NCBI GenBank assembly: GCA_020024235.1
Contig: JAHHUA010000016.1
Coordinates: 1-18,626 of the forward strand
Direction of reading: 5' to 3'
Source: Oscillospiraceae bacterium
Lineage (GTDB): Bacteria; Bacillota; Clostridia; Oscillospirales; Ruminococcaceae
Length of the DNA stretch: 18,626 nucleotides
This document shows positions 6,421-14,075 of the stretch, one piece after another. Both the position numbers and the translations under genes were made by a program. The first letter of the stretch is position 1. Every line of letters starts with the position of its first letter. The notes beneath the pieces were generated by a model that saw nothing but the letters and a program-made list of their open reading frames with translations, ran no database searches and was not told where the DNA came from.

Positions 6421-7438
6421 CGGCGGACTTTTTGTCATAATCGGTATTTTCACCTATCGAACTATATTTGCAAAATCCGATTTTCATTCGGTTATTCACC
6501 TTGCCAGACAGAGCCATTTTGAGTTTTTACTGTGTGGACTTGCCATGATTGGACTAATGCTTTGTGCAGAAACTTTGACTGTTCGGAGAAACCTTAAATT
6601 ATTGGGCGAACAACAATCATTTTTTCAGTGCCTTTTATATACATTTGCAGGCAATTTTTTCAGTGGTATCACACCTGCAGCCACCGGTGGCCAGCCTATG
6701 GAAATTTATATGATGCACAAAAAGGGCATATCTGCTATTAATGGTACATTGGCATTGGTAATGGACTTGGCTTGCTATCAGTTTTCCGTTACCTTGCTGG
6801 GAATCGTAGGTTATCTGTCTTTTGAGCAGTTAATTCGCCGTCTGCTGGGTGATTACATTTGGCTCTTGTGGCTTGGTTTGGGACTTAATACGGTTCTTTT
6901 GGTTTTGCTTTTATGTGCTATGTTTACCAAACGATTTATCTTTAGGTTGACAGAACTGTTTGTTTGGTTAGTGTCCCTTTTTTCCAAAGTCAAAGCTGCT
7001 TCCTTTTATGAAAGTGTAGATAAATCCATTACACAGTATCAGGCCAGTGCAAACCTATTCCGAAAAAATAAGTTCTACTGCCTTGTAAACTGTTTTATCA
7101 CTATTGTGCGTATTTTAGCTATGCACTCAGCACCCTTTTGGGTCTATAAGTCATTGGGTCTGTCCCATGTATCACCTTTCCAGATTATTGCTCTGCAATC
7201 TGCACTGTATATAAGCTGTGCTGCTTTGCCTTTCCCCGGTGGTGTCGGCATTGCTGAAAGCAACTTTCTTCACTACTTTAAAACAATTTTTCCGGGCAAA
7301 TTACTTCAAAGTTCCATGATTCTAAGTAGGGGAATAGGAAGCTATATCACTATTGCCCTATCCGGCAGTATTTTGATGGCCTCATTTGTTACTTCCATAA
7401 TTCGCAAAAACTTTCTGTCAGAAAAACAGATAACATAA
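6380..7438 (+). CDS. MprF-like flippase-domain membrane protein (YbhN/UPF0104 family)
   Basis: Encodes 352 residues with about eight hydrophobic helices. The family signatures are GNFFSGITPAATGGQPMEIY (91-110) and LPFPGGVGIAESNF (283-296), which match the lysylphosphatidylglycerol synthase transmembrane domain (PF03706). In MprF this domain moves aminoacylated lipid to the outer leaflet. The cytosolic aminoacyl-transferase domain of MprF is absent here, so this is a stand-alone flippase-type protein. The start is a TTG at 6380, set by AAGGAGG (6364-6370), 9 nt upstream inside the deacetylase gene, giving a 41-nt overlap. The tight coupling suggests that it handles the product of the glycosyltransferase and deacetylase. 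It is the last gene of the operon, followed by a terminator at 7561. Confidence 0.88.
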   Translation: MKQFLNSLKKILINGGLFVIIGIFTYRTIFAKSDFHSVIHLARQSHFEFLLCGLAMIGLMLCAETLTVRRNLKLLGEQQSFFQCLLYTFAGNFFSGITPAATGGQPMEIYMMHKKGISAINGTLALVMDLACYQFSVTLLGIVGYLSFEQLIRRLLGDYIWLLWLGLGLNTVLLVLLLCAMFTKRFIFRLTELFVWLVSLFSKVKAASFYESVDKSITQYQASANLFRKNKFYCLVNCFITIVRILAMHSAPFWVYKSLGLSHVSPFQIIALQSALYISCAALPFPGGVGIAESNFLHYFKTIFPGKLLQSSMILSRGIGSYITIALSGSILMASFVTSIIRKNFLSEKQIT

Positions 7439-7560
7439 AAAAAGTAAATTTTGACAATGGCATATGTTCTGTTTCATTTGGGCAGTAAGTCATAGAAAAC
7501 ATTGCTGTAAACTTATAAATAAATTTAATTAAATTACTAAAATAGTAAAAACGCAAATTT

Positions 7561-7588
7561 AAGCAGAGAAAACATCTCTGCTTTTTTT
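7561..7588 (+). terminator. Terminator of the envelope operon
   Basis: A 9-bp stem, AAGCAGAGA (7561-7569) with TCTCTGCTT (7575-7583), has loop AAACA and runs into seven T residues (7582-7588). It lies about 120 nt after the flippase stop codon. The bases between are AT-rich, with no gene seen. Confidence 0.85.
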
Positions 7589-7611
7589 ATATGATACTTA
7601 GCATAAACCAC

Positions 7612-7657
7612 AAAAAAGCAGTGAATGTTTGCTCTTTGGCAACACATTCACTGCTTT
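7612..7657 (-). terminator. Terminator of the AGCS symporter gene
   Basis: Read on the minus strand, a 14-bp stem pairs 7657-7644 with 7628-7615. It is topped by a further GCAA/TTGC pairing (7639-7642 with 7629-7632), and six T residues follow (complement of 7612-7617). It is 23 nt past the symporter stop codon and faces the plus-strand terminator at 7561. Confidence 0.88.
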
Positions 7658-7679
7658 ACAGATAGGATAAAATTATGAC

Positions 7680-9089
7680 TTACTTCTTAGTATTTTTTGC
7701 AGCTACCTTTTGAAGATTGTCATGTTCATTCATAAGATTTACAACTACTCCGGACAATGCCAACAAACCTAAGCAGTTAGGCAATACCATAAGTCCGTTA
7801 AACATATCTGACATATCCCAAACCAGGCTAACTTTAAGCATAGAACCTACAACGATAAATACAACAACGATTGCAGCATAAACTTTAATTGCTACAGGGT
7901 TGTTATTGAAGAGGTACTTGATGTTTCTTTCGCCGAAGAAGTACCAGCCAACAATTGTAGAAAAGGCAAAGAAGAACATTGTGATAGCAATAAATACACC
8001 ACCAAAGCTTCCGAATGCTTTATTAAATGCAGTTTGTGTAAGTTCAATACCTTCCAAAATTGTGCCTTGTTCCAAAACTCCGGAAGAAATAATAACAAGA
8101 GCTGTCAATGTCAAAATTATAAATGTGTCAATAAATACACCCATCATAGCAACAGAACCTTGGTCGCAAGGATGTTTAACCTTTGCAAGAGCATGAGCGT
8201 GAGGTGTGGAACCCATACCAGCTTCATTGGAGAACAAACCTCTTGCAACACCTTTACTCATAGCAGCCTGAACAGTTGTACCTACCAAACCGCCAAAAAC
8301 AGAACCGGCAGAAAATGCCATTGAGAATATTTGTCCAAATGCATGACCTATATTCTTGAAGTTGATACCAAGAATTACAATACAGCCAAGTATGTAGCAG
8401 GCAGCCATAATCGGAACAATTTTTTCTGTAACGGAAGCGATACGTCCTACACCGCCAAGGAAAATAAATCCGCCCAAAACAGCAACTACTGCACCAATCC
8501 AAATAGGATTAATTCCGAATGCAACTTTAAATGCATGACCTATGGAGTTTGACTGAACCATGTTACCCATGAATCCCAAAGCGAGAATAATAAATATGGA
8601 GAACAAAGCTGCCAATATTTTACCAAAGCTGCCTTTATAAGCTGCTCTTATATAGTAAACAGGACCACCGTTTACTTCACCGTTTTCATCTGTAACTTTA
8701 TATTTTTGAGCCAATACTGCTTCGGCATAAATTGTAGCCATACCAAAGAAAGCACTAACCCACATCCAGAAAATAGCACCGGGGCCACCAACTGCGATAG
8801 CTGTAGCAGCACCTGCCAAGTTACCTGTACCAACCTGAGCTGCAATAGCTGTAGCCAATGATTGGAAAGAGGACATACCATCCTTGCCGGCTTTGTCGCC
8901 GTTAAGTTTAATGTTTCCGAATGTTGCCTTAAAAGATTCACCGAATTTGCGAACCTGTACGAACTTCAATCTTATTGTGTAGAAAAGACCGGTACCACAC
9001 AACAATATGAGAAGAACACCTGCAATGATCTTGTCATTACCCCACAGAACTCCGTTAACTGCGCTGACTAATTTTTCTAAAAATTCCAT
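7680..9089 (-). CDS. Alanine/glycine:sodium symporter, AGCS family
   Basis: Encodes 469 residues with about 11 hydrophobic helices. AGCS proteins (AlsT, DagA, YrbD) bring D- or L-alanine or glycine into the cell with Na+. The N-terminal segment LFYTIRLKFVQVRKFGESF (35-53) and the family block QVGTGNLAGAATAIAVGGPG (85-104), continuing AIFWMWVSAFFGMATIYAE, are diagnostic. SKGVARGLFSNEAGMGS further on is the second conserved block. The start is the ATG at 9087-9089, with AGAGG about 12 nt upstream on the minus strand, a modest ribosome site. It is a single-gene unit with its own terminator. Exact substrate preference cannot be read from the sequence. Confidence 0.94.
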   Translation of the reverse strand: MEFLEKLVSAVNGVLWGNDKIIAGVLLILLCGTGLFYTIRLKFVQVRKFGESFKATFGNIKLNGDKAGKDGMSSFQSLATAIAAQVGTGNLAGAATAIAVGGPGAIFWMWVSAFFGMATIYAEAVLAQKYKVTDENGEVNGGPVYYIRAAYKGSFGKILAALFSIFIILALGFMGNMVQSNSIGHAFKVAFGINPIWIGAVVAVLGGFIFLGGVGRIASVTEKIVPIMAACYILGCIVILGINFKNIGHAFGQIFSMAFSAGSVFGGLVGTTVQAAMSKGVARGLFSNEAGMGSTPHAHALAKVKHPCDQGSVAMMGVFIDTFIILTLTALVIISSGVLEQGTILEGIELTQTAFNKAFGSFGGVFIAITMFFFAFSTIVGWYFFGERNIKYLFNNNPVAIKVYAAIVVVFIVVGSMLKVSLVWDMSDMFNGLMVLPNCLGLLALSGVVVNLMNEHDNLQKVAAKNTKK

Positions 9090-9467
9090 TAATCCATCAA
9101 CCTCTGCTTTCCTGATAAATATTGTACAAAATGAATTTTATAATCTATTTTTATTCGTTTTTGGTCATTAGAACAAATGTGAACAAGATCAGAAAATATA
9201 AATACAAATCGTAAACAATATTTATCTTAAATATTAATTTTATCCTTGTATATAAGATAACATTAAATTTACAAATCGTCAATACAGAAAATTCAATAAT
9301 TTTATTGTGCAATTTCTACAATAAACATAATATTAATTCTAAAGATATTACCTGTTTTTCTCTTAATATACGCAATTTTAGAATATTAATGTAAATTTCG
9401 TATTATTTGGAAATTTATCTCTTTTTAATTTATTGCAACAATTTATTAATATTTTATTTGCTGTTTA
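9090..9467. other. AT-rich spacer between AGCS and prfB; AGCS promoter
   Basis: No gene is seen in these 378 bases. On the minus strand, TTGACG (complement of 9277-9282) and TATCTT (complement of 9254-9259) are separated by 17 bp and form a fair promoter for the symporter gene. This gives an unusually long leader of about 155 nt with no glycine-riboswitch signature that I can recognise. I find no clear terminator for prfB here. Confidence 0.45.
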
Positions 9468-10592
9468 TTAATCTTCTTTCTTATTTTTTTCATTCCATTT
9501 GAGATATTCATTTATAAATTCATCAATTTCTCCGTTCATTACATTATTTATATTTCCGTTTTCATATCCTGTACGATGATCTTTTACCAAAGTATAAGGC
9601 ATAAATGTATAAGTTCTTATCTGATTTCCCCAGCCAATATTCTTTTGGTCTCCTTTTATATCTTCTATTTTATCAAGGTGTTCTCTTTCTTTTATTTCAA
9701 TCAGTTTGGATTTGAGCATTTTCATGGCTACTTCACGGTTCATATGCTGACTGCGTTCGTTTTGGCAGGCAACCACCACACCTGTTGGAATATGTGTAAT
9801 TCTTACTGCAGATTCGGTTTTGTTTACATGCTGACCTCCGGCACCGCCTGAACGATAAGTATCAACTTTTAAATCACTTTCATTAATTTTAATGTCAATG
9901 TCATCATCTATTTCCGGCATAACTTCCAATGAGGCAAAAGATGTATGTCTTCTTCCTGATGAGTCATAGGGAGATATTCTGATTAATCTGTGAACACCCA
10001 CTTCGGATTTCATATATCCGTATGCGTTAATGCCTTCTATAAACATAACAGCACTTTTTATTCCGGCTTCTTCACCTGCTAAATAATCCACTATTTTATG
10101 TTTGTAACCATGTTTATCTGCCCACATGGTGTACATTCTAAGCAGCATTTCCACCCAGTCCTGAGCCTCTGTTCCGCCTGCTCCCGCATGAAAAGTCAAA
10201 ATAGCGTTTTTGTTGTCATATTCCCCTGTAAAAAGTGTAGAAAGACGCATTTCCTCAATTTTTTTACATATAGTTTTATAGTTTGAGTTGCACTCCTTAT
10301 ATACTTCATCGTTTTCCTGGCTTTCCTCCAAAGCAATTTCCAAAAGTGTTATGGTATCTTCAAATAATTCATATAAGTCATTATATGAATTTATTTTTTC
10401 TTTTATCCTTATAATTTGTTTGTTAATGCTTTGGCTGTACTCCAAATTACCCCAAAAATTTTCTTTTTCGGTTTCGGCAGAAAGATTTTTATAATCTTCT
10501 TCCAAATCCTCATATGCGATTGCGTCTTTTAAATCTTCCAATGAAGGTTTTAGACTTTGAATATCTAATTTAAGCTGTTCTAATAAAAGCAT
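9468..10592 (-). CDS. prfB: Peptide chain release factor 2
   Basis: Encodes 374 residues. RF2 reads UGA and UAA stop codons and triggers release of the finished protein. The N-terminal coiled region runs to about 110. The decoding tripeptide is Ser-Pro-Tyr (207-209) in RISPYDSSGRRHTSF rather than the usual Ser-Pro-Phe. The GGQ catalytic loop is intact (252-254, SGGAGGQHVNKTES), and CQNERSQHMNR and GWGNQIRTYTF follow. Most bacterial prfB genes need a +1 frameshift at a UGA near codon 25; here the frame is open throughout. The start is the ATG at 10590-10592 (MLLLEQLKLD), 6 nt after GGAGA; an upstream TTG in frame has no such site. Confidence 0.96.
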   Translation of the reverse strand: MLLLEQLKLDIQSLKPSLEDLKDAIAYEDLEEDYKNLSAETEKENFWGNLEYSQSINKQIIRIKEKINSYNDLYELFEDTITLLEIALEESQENDEVYKECNSNYKTICKKIEEMRLSTLFTGEYDNKNAILTFHAGAGGTEAQDWVEMLLRMYTMWADKHGYKHKIVDYLAGEEAGIKSAVMFIEGINAYGYMKSEVGVHRLIRISPYDSSGRRHTSFASLEVMPEIDDDIDIKINESDLKVDTYRSGGAGGQHVNKTESAVRITHIPTGVVVACQNERSQHMNREVAMKMLKSKLIEIKEREHLDKIEDIKGDQKNIGWGNQIRTYTFMPYTLVKDHRTGYENGNINNVMNGEIDEFINEYLKWNEKNKKED

Positions 10593-10632
10593 ACACATTC
10601 TCCATTCATATAGACATGATTTCAATATGTAT

Positions 10633-10661
10633 ATTATAATGTAATTACATTCATAATGTAA
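10633..10661 (-). promoter_or_regulatory. prfB promoter region with a palindrome
   Basis: On the minus strand a perfect TATAAT (complement of 10633-10638) lies 41 nt upstream of the prfB start codon. The -35 region is poor (TTACAT at 17 bp). It coincides with a perfect inverted repeat, TTACATT-CAT-AATGTAA (10645-10661). The palindrome could be an operator; no regulator is known. Confidence 0.5.
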
Positions 10662-10682
10662 AGAGAATTATTTATATTTTTC

Positions 10683-10711
10683 TTAACAATTTATAGTTTA
10701 ATTTATATATA
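10683..10711 (+). promoter_or_regulatory. Candidate promoter of the RING/DUF2628 gene
   Basis: TTAACA (10683-10688) and TATATA (10706-10711) are 17 bp apart, 5/6 and 4/6 matches to consensus. The surrounding DNA is very AT-rich, so chance matches are likely. Confidence 0.4.
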
Positions 10712-10767
10712 TTATGTTGTAAAATAAAATAAAAAATAAAATATTTAATATATTAAGGAGATTTAAA

Positions 10768-11703
10768 ATGAATCTGTTTAAAGGAAAAGAATGTGTTTAC
10801 TGCCATAAACCCTTTGAGGAAGGGGACGATGTGGTTGTTTGCCCTGAATGTGGTGCTCCTCACCACAGAAAATGCTATGAAGAAAACGGCAAATGTGTAT
10901 TGGAACATCTTCATGGCACAAGTGAAGAATGGGGAATAAAAAATAAGCTTAACTACTCCGATATTTCTGACACAGAAGATAAAAACAATAAATTTTATGA
11001 CAGGAATACAGAAGGTCAAACCATTGAAGAAATAGACATGAATAAATTTTCAATGTACGGCTTTATGAATGAAAATGATTCAATAGATGATGTCAGTGCA
11101 AAAGAGTTTGCTACTTTTGTAGGGAAAAGCTCCTACTATTACTTATCAAAATTTAAAAGAATAAAAGAAAACAGCTGTTTTACATGGAATTTCAGTGCTT
11201 TTATATTTAGTTTCATGTATTTCTTTTACAGAAAACTATATAAACAGGGTATTGTTTTGCTGATTGTATCAGTAATTACCCTTATTCCTACTATGGCATT
11301 GGTAGATAATTATTCATCATATATTGCGGAAAAATCAAAAGAACAGATTATTACGGTAAATTCCGCCTCACAGCTGGCAAACGAATTGCTTAATGACACC
11401 GAAAATCCTAATTATGAAAAAATTATGTTTTGGCTGCAGATGTCAAATATTGCTATTATTATTAATTTTTTAGTGCGTATGAGTATGGCATTTTTAGCCA
11501 ACAGTATATATTTAAACCACTGTGTAAAGAAAATTAAATACACCAGAGCCGCTTTAGACAATTACACGGAAAACCCTAATTATTCCCTAAGCCTACAGGT
11601 AATTGGCGGTGTAAGTATGCAAAAAGCTTTGATTATAACTGTTTGCTACGACCTTGTGCAAATGGCAGTGGGATTTATTATTATTTCCCGTCATATTGTT
11701 TAA
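10768..11703 (+). CDS. Prokaryotic RING-finger membrane protein with DUF2628 domain
   Basis: Encodes 311 residues. The N-terminus is a zinc-binding prokaryotic RING-type domain: Cys9 and Cys12 (CVYC), Cys25 and Cys28 (CPECGAP), His32/His33, Cys36, Cys43 and His47/His49, in the order expected for the Prok-RING_1 family. A linker rich in acidic and polar residues (about 52-105) leads to a DUF2628-like part with KSSYYYLSKFKRI (115-127), FTWNFSAFIFSFMYFFYRKLYKQG (138-161 in two halves) and hydrophobic helices at about 143-180, 223-245 and 285-308. The architecture is recurrent in gut Clostridia, but its function is unknown; ubiquitin-ligase activity should not be assumed from the RING label. AAGGAG (10755-10760) sets the start. 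It is a single gene with its own terminator. Confidence 0.85.
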   Translation: MNLFKGKECVYCHKPFEEGDDVVVCPECGAPHHRKCYEENGKCVLEHLHGTSEEWGIKNKLNYSDISDTEDKNNKFYDRNTEGQTIEEIDMNKFSMYGFMNENDSIDDVSAKEFATFVGKSSYYYLSKFKRIKENSCFTWNFSAFIFSFMYFFYRKLYKQGIVLLIVSVITLIPTMALVDNYSSYIAEKSKEQIITVNSASQLANELLNDTENPNYEKIMFWLQMSNIAIIINFLVRMSMAFLANSIYLNHCVKKIKYTRAALDNYTENPNYSLSLQVIGGVSMQKALIITVCYDLVQMAVGFIIISRHIV

Positions 11704-11744
11704 TCTAATATACAGTATTAAACAACTTAAAAATTTACAAATAA

Positions 11745-11786
11745 AAAAGCGGAAAGTATCAGATTTTGATACTTCCCGTTGTTTTT
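11745..11786. terminator. Bidirectional terminator after the RING/DUF2628 gene
   Basis: AAGTATCA (11753-11760 approx.) pairs with TGATACTT about a GATTT loop. It extends through one mismatch to GCGG/CCGT, with a T tract on the plus side (11782-11786) and an A tract on the other (11743-11748). It would end the plus-strand gene and could stop minus-strand readthrough from the pyrophosphatase. Confidence 0.8.
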
Positions 11787-11788
11787 AT

Positions 11789-12036
11789 ATTAAAATCTTT
11801 TACTAAATAATGAAGAATACTTTTATGCTGAACTGATAGCACAATAAAAATCTCAGAAAAACTATATTTTTAATAATTGACGGAATATAATACAATTTTT
11901 CTTCTCCGGTAAATATAATTGCTGCTGTCAAACCTATAATTTCCATTATTTTGGAATTTTTAATTTCATTATATTTATGCCCTGAGTATATGACAGAACC
12001 AATACTGTATAGTATTTAAATTACAGTGGAGGAATT
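11789..12036. other. Spacer with no supported gene
   Basis: AT-rich sequence between the terminator and the small reading frame at 12037. It contains a perfect inverted repeat, AATACT-GTAT-AGTATT (12001-12016), and a TATAAT (11886-11891) without a good -35. A minus-strand frame of 47 codons (11946-11803) exists but lacks a ribosome site. Confidence 0.4.
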
Positions 12037-12096
12037 ATGCCAACTGTATTACATAAAGGCTTAATTAAGTTTATGACGGATTTTTCTCATTTGTAA
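12037..12096 (+). CDS. Possible 19-residue peptide with a strong ribosome site
   Basis: GGAGG (12028-12032) stands 4 nt before an ATG that opens a 19-codon frame, MPTVLHKGLIKFMTDFSHL, ending TAA at 12094-12096, exactly where the opposite-strand pyrophosphatase gene ends. The palindrome at 12001-12016 lies just upstream. It could be a short peptide, the broken start of a lost gene, or chance. No family was recognised. Confidence 0.25.
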   Translation: MPTVLHKGLIKFMTDFSHL

Positions 12097-13743
12097 CTAA
12101 AATTGCTGTAAAGCTGACATCAGGGAAGGTATAAACTGTTTTTTGCGAGATACCATTCCCTGGATTTTTACTCCCTTATCATAATCTTTCCCAAAAGCTA
12201 TATGTGTAATTTCCCGACTTTTTCCACCGCAGCAAAGAACTATGGTGGATTCTTCAATAATATTTGTCAGCATAAAGAAAAGCATAGTTTCCGGATTTTG
12301 CTTATACTTGTTTTCCATATATTCCAAAAGTTTTGGCTGCATTTGTTCAAGTCCGACTTTGCTGACAGATGTGATTTGACCTACACCAAAACTTACCCCA
12401 CCGGTGGAGAATGTTTTGTAATCCTGATAAAAAATTTCTTCTGTGGACCGTGAGGATAAATCGCTGCCGGCTTCAAACATTGCCTGAGCATAATCTTCCA
12501 CATTTATTTCTGCAATTTTAGCTAAATCCAAAGCCGCAGCTTTATCTATATCAGTACAGGTAGGTGAACGGAACATCAATGTATCAGATAAAATTGCCGA
12601 GCATAAAAGTCCCGCTATTTCTTTGGTAAGTTCTATACTGTTTTCCTCAGCTATTTGATAAATTATGGTTCCTGTACAGCCAAGGGGCTGATTTCGGAAC
12701 AAAACAGGGTTAATGCTTTCAAATCCCCCTAAGCGGTGGTGGTCGATAATTTCCAGGATTTCAGCACTTTCAATGCCATCAACACCTTGATTTTTTTCAT
12801 TGTGATCAACCATAATAACCTGTTTTCTCTCCATTGCCAAAAACGAGCGTTTTGAAATAAATCCCTGATACTTTCCATGTTCATCTACTACAGGAAAATA
12901 GCGATGCCTTACTTTTGACATAACATCTTTTACCTCATCTGTATAATCACATTGTTCAAAAGCCATTAAATTTTTGCTTGTCATAAAATATTCAATGGGC
13001 ATACTCTGATTTATAAGCCTTGTTACAGTATAAGAATCATAAGGGCTTGATAAAACTATACAGTTGTTTTTTCTTGCCAAATCCAAAATAGCCTCTCTTG
13101 GTTCATTTCCCGTACATAAAATAATACAGGCTGCTCCCACTTCGACTGAAAAAAATTGCGACTCAAAGCGGTCTCCCAATATTACCATATCACCTTTGGC
13201 CACATAATTCAGCATCATTTCAGGTGTATTTGCACCGATAGTAACTCTTCCGCTGTCAAAATTGCCTTTTATATCTCCGCACAAAACTTTGGCGTCCAAT
13301 GCACTGACTATATTTTCATAGGGGGTTTTGGCGTTTGATACAATGCGGTTATCATATACGTCCATATCGGAAGCTGCAATATCCGTCATGGTAATTAAGC
13401 CTGCCAATTCTTCACTGTTATTGGTTATGCACAAAGTTGTGGAGTCATATTCCTTCATAATGCTGTATGCCTGTTTTATGGATATGTTTTTCTTTACCGA
13501 TGGAACGATTTTAAGCTCAATATCACTTACCTGTGTGCGTACATCTGCCAAATATTCGGGATATTTTACATTAAAATAATCCAAAGCAAAAGCGGTTTCT
13601 TTATTTATATCACCTGCTCGCTTAGGTGTATATTTTTTTCCTGTAATTTTATTTTTTACCCATGCGTATGCAACTGCAGAGCATATGGAATCCGTATCGG
13701 GATTTTTATGTCCCACAACTATAATTTCTTTTTCGGATTTCAT
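12097..13743 (-). CDS. Manganese-dependent inorganic pyrophosphatase with CBS-DRTGG regulatory insert
   Basis: Encodes 548 residues, much longer than the roughly 310 of simple family II enzymes because of an inserted regulatory module. The DHH catalytic part starts GHKNPDTDSICSA, with metal ligands His12, Asp16 and Asp18, and resumes after the insert with VDHNE (312-316), IDHHRLGG (333-340) and Asp387 in ILSDTLMF. The DHHA2 part ends with SRKKQFIP (532-539), which binds phosphate. The insert has a first CBS motif (about 77-130), a DRTGG domain (about 140-250) and a second CBS motif (about 254-306). In characterised relatives, adenine nucleotides bind there and control activity. The enzyme pulls biosynthetic reactions forward by removing PPi in the cytoplasm. 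GGAGG lies 6 nt before the ATG on the minus strand. Confidence 0.95.
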   Translation of the reverse strand: MKSEKEIIVVGHKNPDTDSICSAVAYAWVKNKITGKKYTPKRAGDINKETAFALDYFNVKYPEYLADVRTQVSDIELKIVPSVKKNISIKQAYSIMKEYDSTTLCITNNSEELAGLITMTDIAASDMDVYDNRIVSNAKTPYENIVSALDAKVLCGDIKGNFDSGRVTIGANTPEMMLNYVAKGDMVILGDRFESQFFSVEVGAACIILCTGNEPREAILDLARKNNCIVLSSPYDSYTVTRLINQSMPIEYFMTSKNLMAFEQCDYTDEVKDVMSKVRHRYFPVVDEHGKYQGFISKRSFLAMERKQVIMVDHNEKNQGVDGIESAEILEIIDHHRLGGFESINPVLFRNQPLGCTGTIIYQIAEENSIELTKEIAGLLCSAILSDTLMFRSPTCTDIDKAAALDLAKIAEINVEDYAQAMFEAGSDLSSRSTEEIFYQDYKTFSTGGVSFGVGQITSVSKVGLEQMQPKLLEYMENKYKQNPETMLFFMLTNIIEESTIVLCCGGKSREITHIAFGKDYDKGVKIQGMVSRKKQFIPSLMSALQQF

Positions 13744-13804
13744 TTTTTGCCTCCGTTCATGTAATTATTTTACAATTTTTTAGTAACATAAAGTTAATGT
13801 GTAG

Positions 13805-13833
13805 ATTATATCATATAAGATTGGTTTTGTGAA
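13805..13833 (-). promoter_or_regulatory. Promoter of the pyrophosphatase gene
   Basis: On the minus strand TTCACA (complement of 13828-13833) and a perfect TATAAT (complement of 13805-13810) are 17 bp apart, 5/6 and 6/6 matches. This places the start about 55 nt upstream of the ATG. Confidence 0.75.
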
Positions 13834-13971
13834 CTGTTTAGTAATATTTTTTAATTTCTATTAAAGTCATTTATTTAATACAGTATCATTTTATTATACT
13901 ATAACAAAATATATTTTTATATTTCAGATATTTGATATTATTCACAGTATTTTGACTATTCAGATATGACA

Positions 13972-14000
13972 TTGACGCAAAATTAAATTTCATTTATAAT
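13972..14000 (+). promoter_or_regulatory. Promoter of the MATE gene, with overlapping palindrome
   Basis: TTGACG (13972-13977) and a perfect TATAAT (13995-14000) are exactly 17 bp apart. A perfect 7-bp inverted repeat, AAATACT-ATAAA-AGTATTT (14001-14019), covers the expected start of transcription, about 14007. It could be an operator or a 5' hairpin. The 332-base divergent spacer (13744-14075) contains no gene; it carries this promoter and that of the pyrophosphatase. Confidence 0.8.
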
Positions 14001-14075
14001 AAATACTATAAAAGTATTTTAAATTTATTTAAATTTTTAAAGTTTACCATTAATCTGTATAAAAAGGAGTTTTTT

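Noticed and set aside
1813..7438. Vancomycin resistance cluster
   Set aside because: The regulators resemble VanR/VanS, but no D-Ala ligase, dehydrogenase or VanX/VanY peptidase is present.
9090..9250. Glycine riboswitch before the AGCS gene
   Set aside because: Expected in some Firmicutes, but the 155-nt leader shows none of the conserved glycine aptamer sequence that I can recognise.
11803..11946. 47-codon minus-strand frame starting MEIIGLTAA
   Set aside because: No ribosome site, no family, and very AT-rich DNA where such frames arise by chance.
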